DNA of 64,000 bases, from contig NZ_JH725147.1 in assembly GCF_000278275.1 (NCBI RefSeq), positions 1,557,063 through 1,621,062 on the forward strand, in the 5' to 3' direction. The notes below the pieces were generated by a model. It did not search any database. It had not been told where the DNA came from and worked only from the letters and a program-made list of their open reading frames with translations. Positions 19,935-28,428 of the stretch are shown here, piece by piece; position 1 is the first letter of the stretch, and the number at the start of each line of letters is the position of its first letter. The position numbers and the translations under genes were made by a program. Origin of the DNA: Bartonella tamiae Th239. Its GTDB lineage: Bacteria; Pseudomonadota; Alphaproteobacteria; Rhizobiales; Rhizobiaceae.

Positions 19935-21703
19935 TAAAATAACAATTTAACCACAGGCTTTTCATTTTTTTGATCAAATTCATACATCCATTGATCCGTT
20001 TCTTTTTTTGCTTTTTGTGCAATTATAATACAATCGCTTAGATTGAAAAAAGCCTCCATAGCATAAGGAGGAGGAGTTTCGATAACAAATAATATCTGAT
20101 CATAAGTTTCATTTATTTTTTGAATAAGATTTGGAATATCATTAATAAAACTACTTACAAGCTCTGATTGAGCAAGGCCTTGAGGTAAAATATCCACATC
20201 GGTATCATAGTCATGATAGATAACTTCAGAAAGTTGTGCTTCCTTCGTTAAAACGTCAACAAAACCACGATGAAGACCAATTAATTTTTCTATTTCTTTT
20301 GAACATATATCAACAATTAAAATAGAGTTTTGCTCATTTTTTAAACGAAAAGCAATCTGTGCGGCTCCTTGAGCTGCCCCCTCTCCTACAAAAAGAACTT
20401 TATGCGCTTTCAATTTTGCTAAAAGGGCGAGAGTTTCATCCACTGATACGACTTTTATAGAAAAACCAGGATCGTTTTGATGATCTGATTTTTGATCACT
20501 TAGTTGACGATGAGCACGTTGATAACGTCTTTTAACATACCATTTTTCGATAAACAGAGAACCAAACCATAAACCAACAAAAAGTGCTAAAGACGAACCA
20601 AAAAGTAAATATTTATAAGTTAAAAACACTGATTGATATTTAAAATTAATTGGATTTTTCTGAACAATACGAAATTTGTTCATCGCAATTGCTGCATCCA
20701 GTTTGTATGTTTTTTTAAAATTTGAAAATAATGTATCAAGTTTTTTCTCAATATTTTCAAAAATACACTCAATTTTACGTCTATCACCTCTGATTTCTAT
20801 AAACTCTTTGCGAAAATCAATTTCTATATCACTTGCGATCTGTCGCTTAGAATAAAGCCTTTCCACAGCAAGTGTTATAGCTTTACGTTGCTCCTTTTCA
20901 AGTGTCTGCTTTTCAGCTTTCATGGCTTGTATTTGTGGATTATCATCTGCAAGTTGGGTCTGCATATGTGACAATTGTTGATTCAATTGATTAAGTTTAA
21001 CAGTTAATTGAGAAACAATTTTATCATCGGATATGAGTTCAAGAAAAAGTGGCGAACGATTTTCAGATAAACCATTTTCGAGGGTTTTGACCGCTGCATC
21101 GTAAAATATTTTTTTGCTTAAAACTTCAAAATATAACGCATATTGCCTATTTATTTCTGACGAATTTGGATGTGTACCAACTGCATTATCCATATCTTTT
21201 TTAAATTCATTTATAAGATCTTTGATTGCTTTATAAAGAATGGAAAGCTCTTCTGATGAATCACTTTGATGTTGAATAATATTAAAATTTTGAACTTGTT
21301 TATCAATAGCCTTAAGCCATGCTGTCAAACCATTTTCAGCTTTATCTTTTTGAAAATCAAAAAAAGACAAAACAATTCCATAATCGCTTTTTGAAAGACT
21401 GATCGAGTTGTAAAAACGCTGTTTAGTAAAAGCACTTACCTGCTCATTAAAATAAGCTACGGTATCAAGAAAAACCGCATCCGAAAGAAACAAAGCGGTA
21501 ATTTTTTCATAATCTTCCTTTTTTAAAGGCATTTTGGAAATGTTTTCAACATTTATAGTTGTTGTCGCTTCAACCTGTTTAGGCTGTGACACCATATAAA
21601 TCCAAACCAATGAACACCAAAGACAAGTGAAGAGCAAAACTAACAGCAAATTTTGCGGTATAAAAGATCTTATAAAACGATCATATTTTACTGTTATTGT
21701 CAT
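19934..21703 (-). CDS. ExoP/Wzc-like polysaccharide co-polymerase with degenerate ATPase domain
   Basis: A 589-residue inner-membrane protein built like polysaccharide co-polymerases. TM1 is at about residues 18-38, a long periplasmic region with coiled coil spans about 225-340, TM2 is at about 365-386, and a cytoplasmic domain spans about 415-589. That last domain resembles a BY-kinase/ParA-like fold, with KVLFVGEG, then ILIVDI (Walker A') and ILFVIETPPP (Walker B region). The Walker A glycine-lysine is lost, reading GEGAAQGAAQ at 440-449, and the terminal tyrosine cluster of true BY-kinases is absent. It therefore probably controls chain length or assembly without kinase activity. No polysaccharide cluster surrounds it here. 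The polymer is unknown. Confidence 0.72.
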   Translation of the reverse strand: MTITVKYDRFIRSFIPQNLLLVLLFTCLWCSLVWIYMVSQPKQVEATTTINVENISKMPLKKEDYEKITALFLSDAVFLDTVAYFNEQVSAFTKQRFYNSISLSKSDYGIVLSFFDFQKDKAENGLTAWLKAIDKQVQNFNIIQHQSDSSEELSILYKAIKDLINEFKKDMDNAVGTHPNSSEINRQYALYFEVLSKKIFYDAAVKTLENGLSENRSPLFLELISDDKIVSQLTVKLNQLNQQLSHMQTQLADDNPQIQAMKAEKQTLEKEQRKAITLAVERLYSKRQIASDIEIDFRKEFIEIRGDRRKIECIFENIEKKLDTLFSNFKKTYKLDAAIAMNKFRIVQKNPINFKYQSVFLTYKYLLFGSSLALFVGLWFGSLFIEKWYVKRRYQRAHRQLSDQKSDHQNDPGFSIKVVSVDETLALLAKLKAHKVLFVGEGAAQGAAQIAFRLKNEQNSILIVDICSKEIEKLIGLHRGFVDVLTKEAQLSEVIYHDYDTDVDILPQGLAQSELVSSFINDIPNLIQKINETYDQILFVIETPPPYAMEAFFNLSDCIIIAQKAKKETDQWMYEFDQKNEKPVVKLLF

Positions 21704-21810
21704 TGAATATCATCTAGCACTTGTAACATAGCCTACAGATAGATGAAATGATTAACTATATCGTTAATAAAAGAAAATTTCTTTTAATTTTGAATGGCTT
21801 CACTGCTCAT

Positions 21811-23136
21811 TCAAATGGCAGTATCAAAGGCAAGCTCTTTTGAGCCATCCATATGATAAATATCATCCCGAAATTGAGTAGCCCCCTTGCCCGTGGCCCA
21901 TGCCGAAATATAAACAAAATGCAAAGGGATAGGATCTGAAATATTGATTGGCGTGTTTTGTCGTGATGCAATAACAGTTTCCATCTTTTGTCGATCCCAA
22001 TTCGGAGTATTTTTTAAAATCCATGCATTTAAGTCACGGATGTTTTGTATTCTCACACAGCCCGATGAATCAAAACGCATAAGATTATTAAACAAGGTTT
22101 GTTGCGGTGTATCATGCATATAAACGGCATAGGGATTTGAAAAATTAATTTTTGTCGACGACATCGCATTAATTTTACCAGGATCTTGGCGAAACATTAG
22201 ACCAACAGCTTCATCGCTATTCCAATTAACATTTTCAGGCGAAACTTCTTGACCTTTATTATTATAAAGATGAATATTATTATCCGTTAAATACGATGGT
22301 TGTTTTTGCATTAATGGAATAATATCTTTACGTATGATGGATTTTGGAACCGTCCAAAATGGATTCAATATAATCTGATTAATTTTAGAATCTAATATAG
22401 GTGTTTGACGATCAATTTTTCCTACGATTGCCGTATGACGTTGAACGACAGCAGCATTTTCAATTGCTTCGATCTGCGCAGCTGGAATATTGACCATAAC
22501 AAAGCGATTTTCTCTCGAAACTACTTTAACTTTATTCGATAAGCGTTTATAATTATTTTTTAATTGCATAAGTCTTATCGAAGCATCAACATTTAAAGCC
22601 TTATACGTTGTCGTTCCAACCAAACCATCTTCAGGCAAGCCGTGACGAGCCTGAAATCGTTTAATCGCAGTCTCAACGTAAGTATCGAATGACTGTGAAG
22701 AACTTACATTGTGATCCAAGTCACCCGATACGATTAATCTTTGACGTAAAAGTGAAACAGATGGGTGAATCATACCTAATCGCATCGTTCCTTGTTGCGA
22801 TGGAACGATTGGCCAACCACCATGGCTCACAATATCTTGATATTGCAAAATAGAATTGTGCGTTTCAGTCAAACATGGTTGACTGAGAACAGGAATATTT
22901 GATGACACAGATAATGCAGTATTTGTTGCAACATCGAAATCTTCTTCCCAAAGCCCTCGCCTATTATCTACAAAGAGATTCAAATTTTGTGCCCGCGCTG
23001 TTGCAGGTACCAAAACTGAAGCCATACTTATTGAAAGCAAAGATTTTAAAATAAGACGACGATTATATCGATTATTTTTGTCTATTTTCAAAGGATTGTC
23101 AGTCATAGGCATGTTCCAATTTGTCATACTGTGCAT
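21811..23136 (-). CDS. L,D-transpeptidase (YkuD) with peptidoglycan-binding domain
   Basis: Periplasmic enzyme forming 3-3 peptidoglycan cross-links or attaching proteins, by family. The N terminus contains RRLILK followed by a hydrophobic stretch ending in ATARA (about residues 26-49), which resembles a twin-arginine signal. A PG_binding_1 domain follows (about 125-182). The YkuD domain (about 212-370) has His341 in MHDTP and the SSGCVR nucleophile motif (Cys360). The start could be any of the ATGs at 23136, 23127, 23112 or 23106; the last has GGAA upstream. The gene lies just below the ExoP-like gene on the same strand, with its own promoter possible. Confidence 0.88.
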   Translation of the reverse strand: MHSMTNWNMPMTDNPLKIDKNNRYNRRLILKSLLSISMASVLVPATARAQNLNLFVDNRRGLWEEDFDVATNTALSVSSNIPVLSQPCLTETHNSILQYQDIVSHGGWPIVPSQQGTMRLGMIHPSVSLLRQRLIVSGDLDHNVSSSQSFDTYVETAIKRFQARHGLPEDGLVGTTTYKALNVDASIRLMQLKNNYKRLSNKVKVVSRENRFVMVNIPAAQIEAIENAAVVQRHTAIVGKIDRQTPILDSKINQIILNPFWTVPKSIIRKDIIPLMQKQPSYLTDNNIHLYNNKGQEVSPENVNWNSDEAVGLMFRQDPGKINAMSSTKINFSNPYAVYMHDTPQQTLFNNLMRFDSSGCVRIQNIRDLNAWILKNTPNWDRQKMETVIASRQNTPINISDPIPLHFVYISAWATGKGATQFRDDIYHMDGSKELAFDTAI

Positions 23137-23243
23137 TTATAAAATCATTCAATACAAAGATAATGATAAGATATTACTATTTCACGACATTATGTCTTTA
23201 TGATGCTTAAAATTTTACTTTAAACAAGCATAACGCAGCGCTC

Positions 23244-23675
23244 TCAATATTCCGTATTTATAATATCTTTTTGACGTTTTTTATAAAAAATAGCGACTTG
23301 AAACGCAAGAAAGCCTAAAAATAATATGCCCTGCAAAAAAGCAATAGACGGCATATAGATAAAACTTGACTGATAGACTGTGAAAACTAAAGATTCACAA
23401 AAAGCTGCAAAAATCCATAAAATAACCCCCCAAGGTGACCTTAACCAAAGGCCAATTGCAGCAACGGGATAAATAACAGCCAATGCACCACACAAAGTTT
23501 GCCACTGCATGGGCATAGTATCAATGCGCCACAGCTCTCCTGGAAAAAGACCTATCAATCTTGTCCAATACATACACCCAAAAATTAAGCAAATTAACGC
23601 CAAAAAACGAAGATAAAGACCAAAAGACAGCGATAATAAATCAATTTTATCAATTTGGCGAAGTTGATTATCCAT
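23244..23675 (-). CDS. DUF6163-type small integral membrane protein
   Basis: A 143-residue hydrophobic protein with four predicted transmembrane segments (about residues 20-42, 58-78, 82-102 and 108-130) and a charged C-terminal tail. It resembles the Hyphomicrobiales DUF6163 family, for which I know no function. Its start overlaps the stop of the upstream hydratase-family gene (TAATG), so the two are probably translated together. Family assignment is from general pattern and position and is moderately certain. Confidence 0.7.
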   Translation of the reverse strand: MDNQLRQIDKIDLLSLSFGLYLRFLALICLIFGCMYWTRLIGLFPGELWRIDTMPMQWQTLCGALAVIYPVAAIGLWLRSPWGVILWIFAAFCESLVFTVYQSSFIYMPSIAFLQGILFLGFLAFQVAIFYKKRQKDIINTEY

Positions 23676-24724
23676 TATAAAACCAATTCATTATTAATGG
23701 GTTGAAAATAAGTATCAACCATTTCATCGTTAATAAATGATAAATCACTGGGTGACCATTGAGGATTTTTGTCTTTATCAATTAAAGCTGCGCGAACGCC
23801 TTCGTAAAAATCATGTCCATCCAACATATGATGTGCAATACGATTTTCAATTTTTAGGCAATCATTAAGCATAAGTGATTTACACTCTTGCAAATGACGC
23901 CAAATAACTTTCAAACTTGTTGGAGATCGCAATTTAATCATATTTAAGCTCGTTTTTGCGAACTCATTTTCCTCTTGTCGTTTTTTCTCTAAAATTTGCA
24001 AACATTCGTCAAATGTTTTAACACCAAAACACTCATGTATAAGAGCACGTGTTTCAGCACTGGTTTCAAAATTTATTTCAGTACTAAAAAGCTCAAGAGC
24101 AGGTCGAGGATTACCCTCTTTAATAATTTTCTTTTTTAAAGAATCAAGATTATCATGTGAAACAGCATGTGTTCCAAGCCCTATCTGAAGGCAATCACCC
24201 GCATGACATTCTCCTCCCGTTAACGCCAAATAAATACCGTAAGATCCTTGAAGACGTGGCAAAAAATGACCTGAACCCACATCAGTAAAAAAACCGATTG
24301 CACTTTCTGGCATAGCAAAAAGAGTATTTTGTGTGACAATTCTGTGTGACCCATGGAGAGAGATACCTGCTCCCCCCCCCATACAAAGCCCATCCAATAA
24401 AGCAATATATGGCTTAGGAAATTTTGCAATATAGGCATTTAAACGATATTCATCAGAAAAATATTCATATGCAGGTTGGCCTTTTTTACCCGCAATATAA
24501 GCGTCAACCACATCTCCGCCTGAACAAAATGCCCGTCCTTCACCCTCTATTAACACACAATCAACATCATTATCGTTTTCCCAGTGACGTAGTGCTTTCT
24601 CCATCGCTTGTATCATTTGATGACTCAAAGCATTAAGAGCCTGTGGTCGTGTAAGCTGAATAATCCCTGCACGACCTTCTTTAATAAATTTTATATCTTG
24701 ACCACCACCAAAATCATTTATCAT
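23675..24724 (-). CDS. Enoyl-CoA hydratase/isomerase family protein, probably 3-hydroxyisobutyryl-CoA hydrolase
   Basis: Crotonase-fold protein of 349 residues. The oxyanion-hole segments are FCSGGDVVDAY (about residues 67-77) and DGLCMGGGAGIS (111-122), followed by AMPESAIGFFTDVGSGHFL. The ECH_2 C-terminal part and length fit HIBCH-like hydrolases in valine catabolism better than plain hydratases. A run of nine G on the coding strand (bases 24372-24380) encodes the GGG of the second oxyanion segment and could slip. GAGAG precedes the ATG. It is co-transcribed with the DUF6163-type gene. Confidence 0.85.
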   Translation of the reverse strand: MINDFGGGQDIKFIKEGRAGIIQLTRPQALNALSHQMIQAMEKALRHWENDNDVDCVLIEGEGRAFCSGGDVVDAYIAGKKGQPAYEYFSDEYRLNAYIAKFPKPYIALLDGLCMGGGAGISLHGSHRIVTQNTLFAMPESAIGFFTDVGSGHFLPRLQGSYGIYLALTGGECHAGDCLQIGLGTHAVSHDNLDSLKKKIIKEGNPRPALELFSTEINFETSAETRALIHECFGVKTFDECLQILEKKRQEENEFAKTSLNMIKLRSPTSLKVIWRHLQECKSLMLNDCLKIENRIAHHMLDGHDFYEGVRAALIDKDKNPQWSPSDLSFINDEMVDTYFQPINNELVL

Positions 24725-24815
24725 GACACACTCTCCTTTTCGAATATCTTGCGATATTGAAAGTCATTTTTCTTTCAAAAATGCTATGGTCTTTTAATTT
24801 ATCGTGTTCACACTA

Positions 24816-25589
24816 TTAAGGCAAATTGTCTTTGCGCCCCAAATGAGGAAAGCATTGCATAATGGCGCCGATAAAATAAATATAAATACCACTGATGGAT
24901 ATGCCCCATTTTATCCAAATTGGTGCATCTAAATTATAAAAAATGGCTATGAGACCAAAAGTACACCATGCCAAAAATATAGGAAGATTAATAAATCTCA
25001 AACGCACAACACGCACTGGATGTAAAAAATAAATTGGTAAAAAGGCTAAAATTGCAGACACGACCACAATGGGAAAAGCAATCCATTCACCAGGTTTTAC
25101 AACAAATAAGGTAAAAACAACCATATTCCAAACAGCAGGAAATCCTTTAAAGAAATTCTCTTTTGTTTTCATCGCTGTATCCGCATAATAAATTGCCGAT
25201 GAGATAACGATAATGGCTCCAGATAAAAAAGAAAGATATGGCCCCATAAAACCGCTTTGATAAAGTGCAAAAGCTGGAATTAACACATATGTTACATAAT
25301 CAATAATGTTATCAAGAAGTTCTCCAGACCAACTTGGAAGCACATATTTCACTTGTAACTTTCGCGCAATAGGTCCATCAATCCCGTCAACAAAAAGTGC
25401 CAAACCAAGCCAACCGAACATAGCGGTCCATTGTTTTTCTGAAGCCGCAACGAGCGAAAGAAAAGCTAAAAATGAACCAGACGCTGTTAAAAGATGAACG
25501 GAAAAAGCGCGAGCTTGGGGCATCGTCACCTTTTTTTTTAGCAAACGATCCGCTCTTTCTTTTATTTTTCCTGTCAATTTCTTTTTCAA
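24816..25589 (-). CDS. pcs: Phosphatidylcholine synthase
   Basis: Integral membrane enzyme condensing CDP-diacylglycerol with choline, a route typical of host-associated and soil rhizobia. The CDP-alcohol phosphotransferase signature is intact in the order DG..D G..AR then G..LD...D (about residues 88-120). AFSVHLLTASGSFLAF and the later YADTAMKT and FLHPVRV match Pcs. Several transmembrane helices follow. The start is uncertain. The TTG at 25589 has AAGGA about 10 bases upstream; the ATG at 25523 (MPQARAFSV) is an alternative nearer the family N terminus. It is divergent from the UbiH-type gene. Confidence 0.92.
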   Translation of the reverse strand: MKKKLTGKIKERADRLLKKKVTMPQARAFSVHLLTASGSFLAFLSLVAASEKQWTAMFGWLGLALFVDGIDGPIARKLQVKYVLPSWSGELLDNIIDYVTYVLIPAFALYQSGFMGPYLSFLSGAIIVISSAIYYADTAMKTKENFFKGFPAVWNMVVFTLFVVKPGEWIAFPIVVVSAILAFLPIYFLHPVRVVRLRFINLPIFLAWCTFGLIAIFYNLDAPIWIKWGISISGIYIYFIGAIMQCFPHLGRKDNLP

Positions 25590-25718
25590 ATCGTATAGAT
25601 CCTTATTGATATATTCAAAAATACTGATTTATCACATTAGTATTTATTTTCTATAGTGATCAGATCAAAGAACACAAGAGAAAGGCAAGTGTAGCTAAAA
25701 TTATAAAAACACTCTATT

Positions 25719-27005
25719 ATGAATCGAACGAGCACCAATGATATTTCATGTGATTATAGGCAAATGCAAAAAAACATCTCTCAAATACCGATAGCAATTG
25801 TTGGTGCTGGTCCTGCGGGAATGGTCGCTGCACTCGCATTAGCAAAAAACAATCACGCATGTGTTCTTATAGGTCAAGAACCAAATAATAATGATGGCCG
25901 GACAACTGCGCTTATGATGCCAGCCATTGAAATTTTAAAAGATTTACAGATTTGGGATAATTTAGAAACAAAAGCAACGCCACTCTCTGTGATGCGAATC
26001 ATTGATGGAACAAAAAGATTGGTTCGTAGCCCAGTGGTTAATTTTCGTGCACATGAAATTAATAAGCCAGCTTTTGGCTATAACATTCAAAACAATGATC
26101 TCAATGAAGCGCTTCTAAAAAGCATTAAAAAAAATCCTTTAATCACGCAAATCTTTTCATCTGTTGTCACTTATGATCATCATGATTTGAATGTTTATAT
26201 CACTTTAGAAAATGGTACTCTTTTGAAAAGCGCACTTCTTGTTGCTGCTGATGGCCGTGCCTCTCTTGCCCGTAAAGCTGCTCACATACAAACACAAGAA
26301 TGGACCTATCCACAAACGGCCATAACGTTAAGCTTTTCGCACGACATCCCGCATGCCAATATCTCAACAGAATTTCACACAGAAGATGGTCCCTTCACTC
26401 AGGTTCCTTTAAAAGGCAATCATTCCAGTCTCGTATGGGTCACAAATCCAGAATATGCAAAATATCTTCTAAGTTTAAGCATTAAAGAATTATCAATAAT
26501 AGTCGAAGAAAAAATGCACTCTATGATTGGAAGGATTCAAATAACAACATCACCACAAACATGGCCATTATCAGGACTTATTCCTCAACAATTTGCTGCC
26601 AAGCGCACGATTCTCGTCGGAGAATCCGCTCATGTTTTTCCTCCTATTGGCGCGCAAGGTTTAAATCTTGGTATCCGTGATGCTTTATGTTTAACACAAT
26701 CCATTCAACATAATATAAGTGATCCTGGACATAAGAATGTTTTATCAAATTATAATCGTCTCAGAAAACCTGATATTTGGGCAAGAACAGGATCAGTTCA
26801 CGCACTCAATTACGCGTTGCTGTCTGATTTTCTTCCGGCACAATTACTGAGGAGCACTGGACTTGAAATGCTTAAGAAAATTTCGCCTTTAAGACGTTTT
26901 TTTATGTATGAAGGCATGCATCCTGGACATGGTTTTCAAGATGCAACCAAAACACTTATAGAATTATTTAAAAACCCATCTTTTAATAATTTTACAAAAA
27001 CATAA
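25719..27005 (+). CDS. UbiH/UbiF/COQ6-family FAD-dependent hydroxylase
   Basis: Flavin monooxygenase, most likely acting in ubiquinone ring hydroxylation. The FAD-binding GAGPAGMVAALALA is at about residues 29-42. The RTTALMMPAIEIL and VAADGRAS motifs and the second FAD motif VGESAHVFPPIGAQGLNLGIRDA (about 303-325) are intact. Length is 428 residues. A second start at 25764 is possible and would remove a non-conserved leader. Which ring position it hydroxylates (UbiH, UbiF, UbiI or a broad UbiL/UbiM type) cannot be decided here. It is divergent from pcs. Confidence 0.88.
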   Translation: MNRTSTNDISCDYRQMQKNISQIPIAIVGAGPAGMVAALALAKNNHACVLIGQEPNNNDGRTTALMMPAIEILKDLQIWDNLETKATPLSVMRIIDGTKRLVRSPVVNFRAHEINKPAFGYNIQNNDLNEALLKSIKKNPLITQIFSSVVTYDHHDLNVYITLENGTLLKSALLVAADGRASLARKAAHIQTQEWTYPQTAITLSFSHDIPHANISTEFHTEDGPFTQVPLKGNHSSLVWVTNPEYAKYLLSLSIKELSIIVEEKMHSMIGRIQITTSPQTWPLSGLIPQQFAAKRTILVGESAHVFPPIGAQGLNLGIRDALCLTQSIQHNISDPGHKNVLSNYNRLRKPDIWARTGSVHALNYALLSDFLPAQLLRSTGLEMLKKISPLRRFFMYEGMHPGHGFQDATKTLIELFKNPSFNNFTKT

Positions 27006-27157
27006 CTTTAATTCAAGCAAGAAAATCATTTCTAATAAAAATTATTTTGCAGCAAACGAACTAAATAAATAATTTTAGAAATAGGTTGTCTTAATTATCT
27101 TAAACACTACCCTAATGTGTTTAAGAGTAAAAATTTCAGAATTAATGGTTAAATATT

Positions 27158-27616
27158 ATGATAACATCAGATATTGCAAACGATAAAAGAATTATCGTAG
27201 ATGGTGATCGTTTTTTACAAGTTGGCGGACTTGTTTATCGAATTAATGAAAATAATGTCGAATATTTAACAATCACTAGCCGAGGAACAGGACGGTGGAT
27301 TATTCCCAAAGGCTGGCCTATTCCTGGGATGACGTTGCCTCAAGCAGCATTACGTGAAGCCTATGAAGAAGCTGGAATACGAGGCATTGTTAAAAAATCT
27401 TCACTTGGATCTTATCATTATACAAAACTCGATTTACCTCCAGGAGAAAATGGTAATTTTAAAGTCTATGTTTATGCAATCTATTATTCGCATCAAGAAA
27501 AAAAATGGCCGGAACGCGGTCAACGTATTTTTGAATGGGTTTCTCCTCAAGTTGCAGCTAAGCGTGTTGCGGAACCGCAATTAAAAGATATTTTATTAAA
27601 ATATAATCCATTGTAA
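27158..27616 (+). CDS. NUDIX hydrolase
   Basis: A 152-residue soluble protein with a NUDIX box, REAYEEAGI preceded by GWPIPGMTLPQAAL (about residues 50-72). The first glutamate of the classic box is replaced by methionine, while the RE..EE core that holds the metal is intact. IIPKGWPIPG and the ending RVAEPQLKDIL recall rhizobial NUDIX proteins of the diphosphoinositol/diadenosine polyphosphate type. Substrate is unknown. No clear ribosome site is seen. It stands alone between the hydroxylase and a long gap before nrdJ. Confidence 0.86.
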   Translation: MITSDIANDKRIIVDGDRFLQVGGLVYRINENNVEYLTITSRGTGRWIIPKGWPIPGMTLPQAALREAYEEAGIRGIVKKSSLGSYHYTKLDLPPGENGNFKVYVYAIYYSHQEKKWPERGQRIFEWVSPQVAAKRVAEPQLKDILLKYNPL

Positions 27617-28402
27617 GAATTCTCTTAAGGTATTTAAATCATTTAAGAAGTATTTTACTATTTTTAAAAAATGGATTTGTTTTCTTTTAGATGTAAGTTA
27701 TGCAACCAATTTAATGAGATATAAAAGCCAATAAACTAGAGGAATACTCTTTTTTTACAAAATAATTTATCATGATGTGATTACAAGATTTTTATTGCGA
27801 AACATAATGTTCACATATTCGTGTATGAATCACACAAAAAAGAGCATCATTTTTTTTTAAAAAAAATAAAGCTTAAATTAAGATCATCCCCATTATTCAC
27901 ATGATTTTTTTTAAGTTACTCTCTATATATAGATATATGTATATTTTATACTAATCGTCGCTTGACGTTGGTTATTTTTTAATCTTTTATCTCGTGCAAT
28001 ATTTATATAAACGAAGCAAGACTCGTTCTATGAGTATTTTTTCACGCGTTGCGTATAAATCATTAGATATAAGAACTTTCTTTTATAGGAAACTTCTGAT
28101 CCATGATTTTTGTAAGTTTTTTAAAATAATCTTCTGATTAAAAAAACTTGTTAATACTATATTTAGTGTCCTCCCTTTTAATAGAGACACAGAATATAGA
28201 AAAGCGTAAAATTATTGAATTTGATTTGCTTTTTGTGAATCTCAATCAAGTTTCTTCGTTTTTATGCGGCATATTTTGCTGCATGGCATGTGTATATGAA
28301 TGTTATGAGAGGGATAATTCTTAAGACCGTAAGTACAGCGTAAAAATGTAAAAAAGTCTAAAATCATACGGCATGATAAAACTAAAATATGCGATCAAAC
28401 GA
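27617..28402. other. Long non-coding gap upstream of nrdJ
   Basis: About 790 bases without a credible open frame, very AT-rich, and the longest gap in the window. I see a TA-alternating patch near 27922-27952 and a short GTGTC/GACAC inverted repeat at 28166-28190. No cobalamin riboswitch B12-box was found in the stretch before nrdJ. It may hold a long leader, a small RNA or a decayed gene; nothing can be asserted. Confidence 0.45.
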
Positions 28403-28418
28403 ACACAACATATAGATT
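28403..28418. promoter_or_regulatory. Predicted NrdR box before nrdJ
   Basis: The 16 bases ACACAACATATAGATT agree with the published NrdR box (acaCwAtATaTwGtgt) at 13 of 16 positions by my count. They lie 10 bases before the nrdJ ATG. NrdR boxes usually come in pairs; I see only a poor second candidate about 20 bases upstream. The repressor gene is at 15464-15949. Confidence 0.5.
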
Positions 28419-28428
28419 AGGATAGGTT

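Noticed and set aside
27922-27952. TA-alternating patch as a replication or repeat element
   Set aside because: Short and imperfect, without DnaA boxes or iterated copies; expected by chance in AT-rich DNA.
28200-28428. Cobalamin riboswitch before nrdJ
   Set aside because: I looked for the B12-box and for a multi-stem leader with its conserved G-rich element and found neither.
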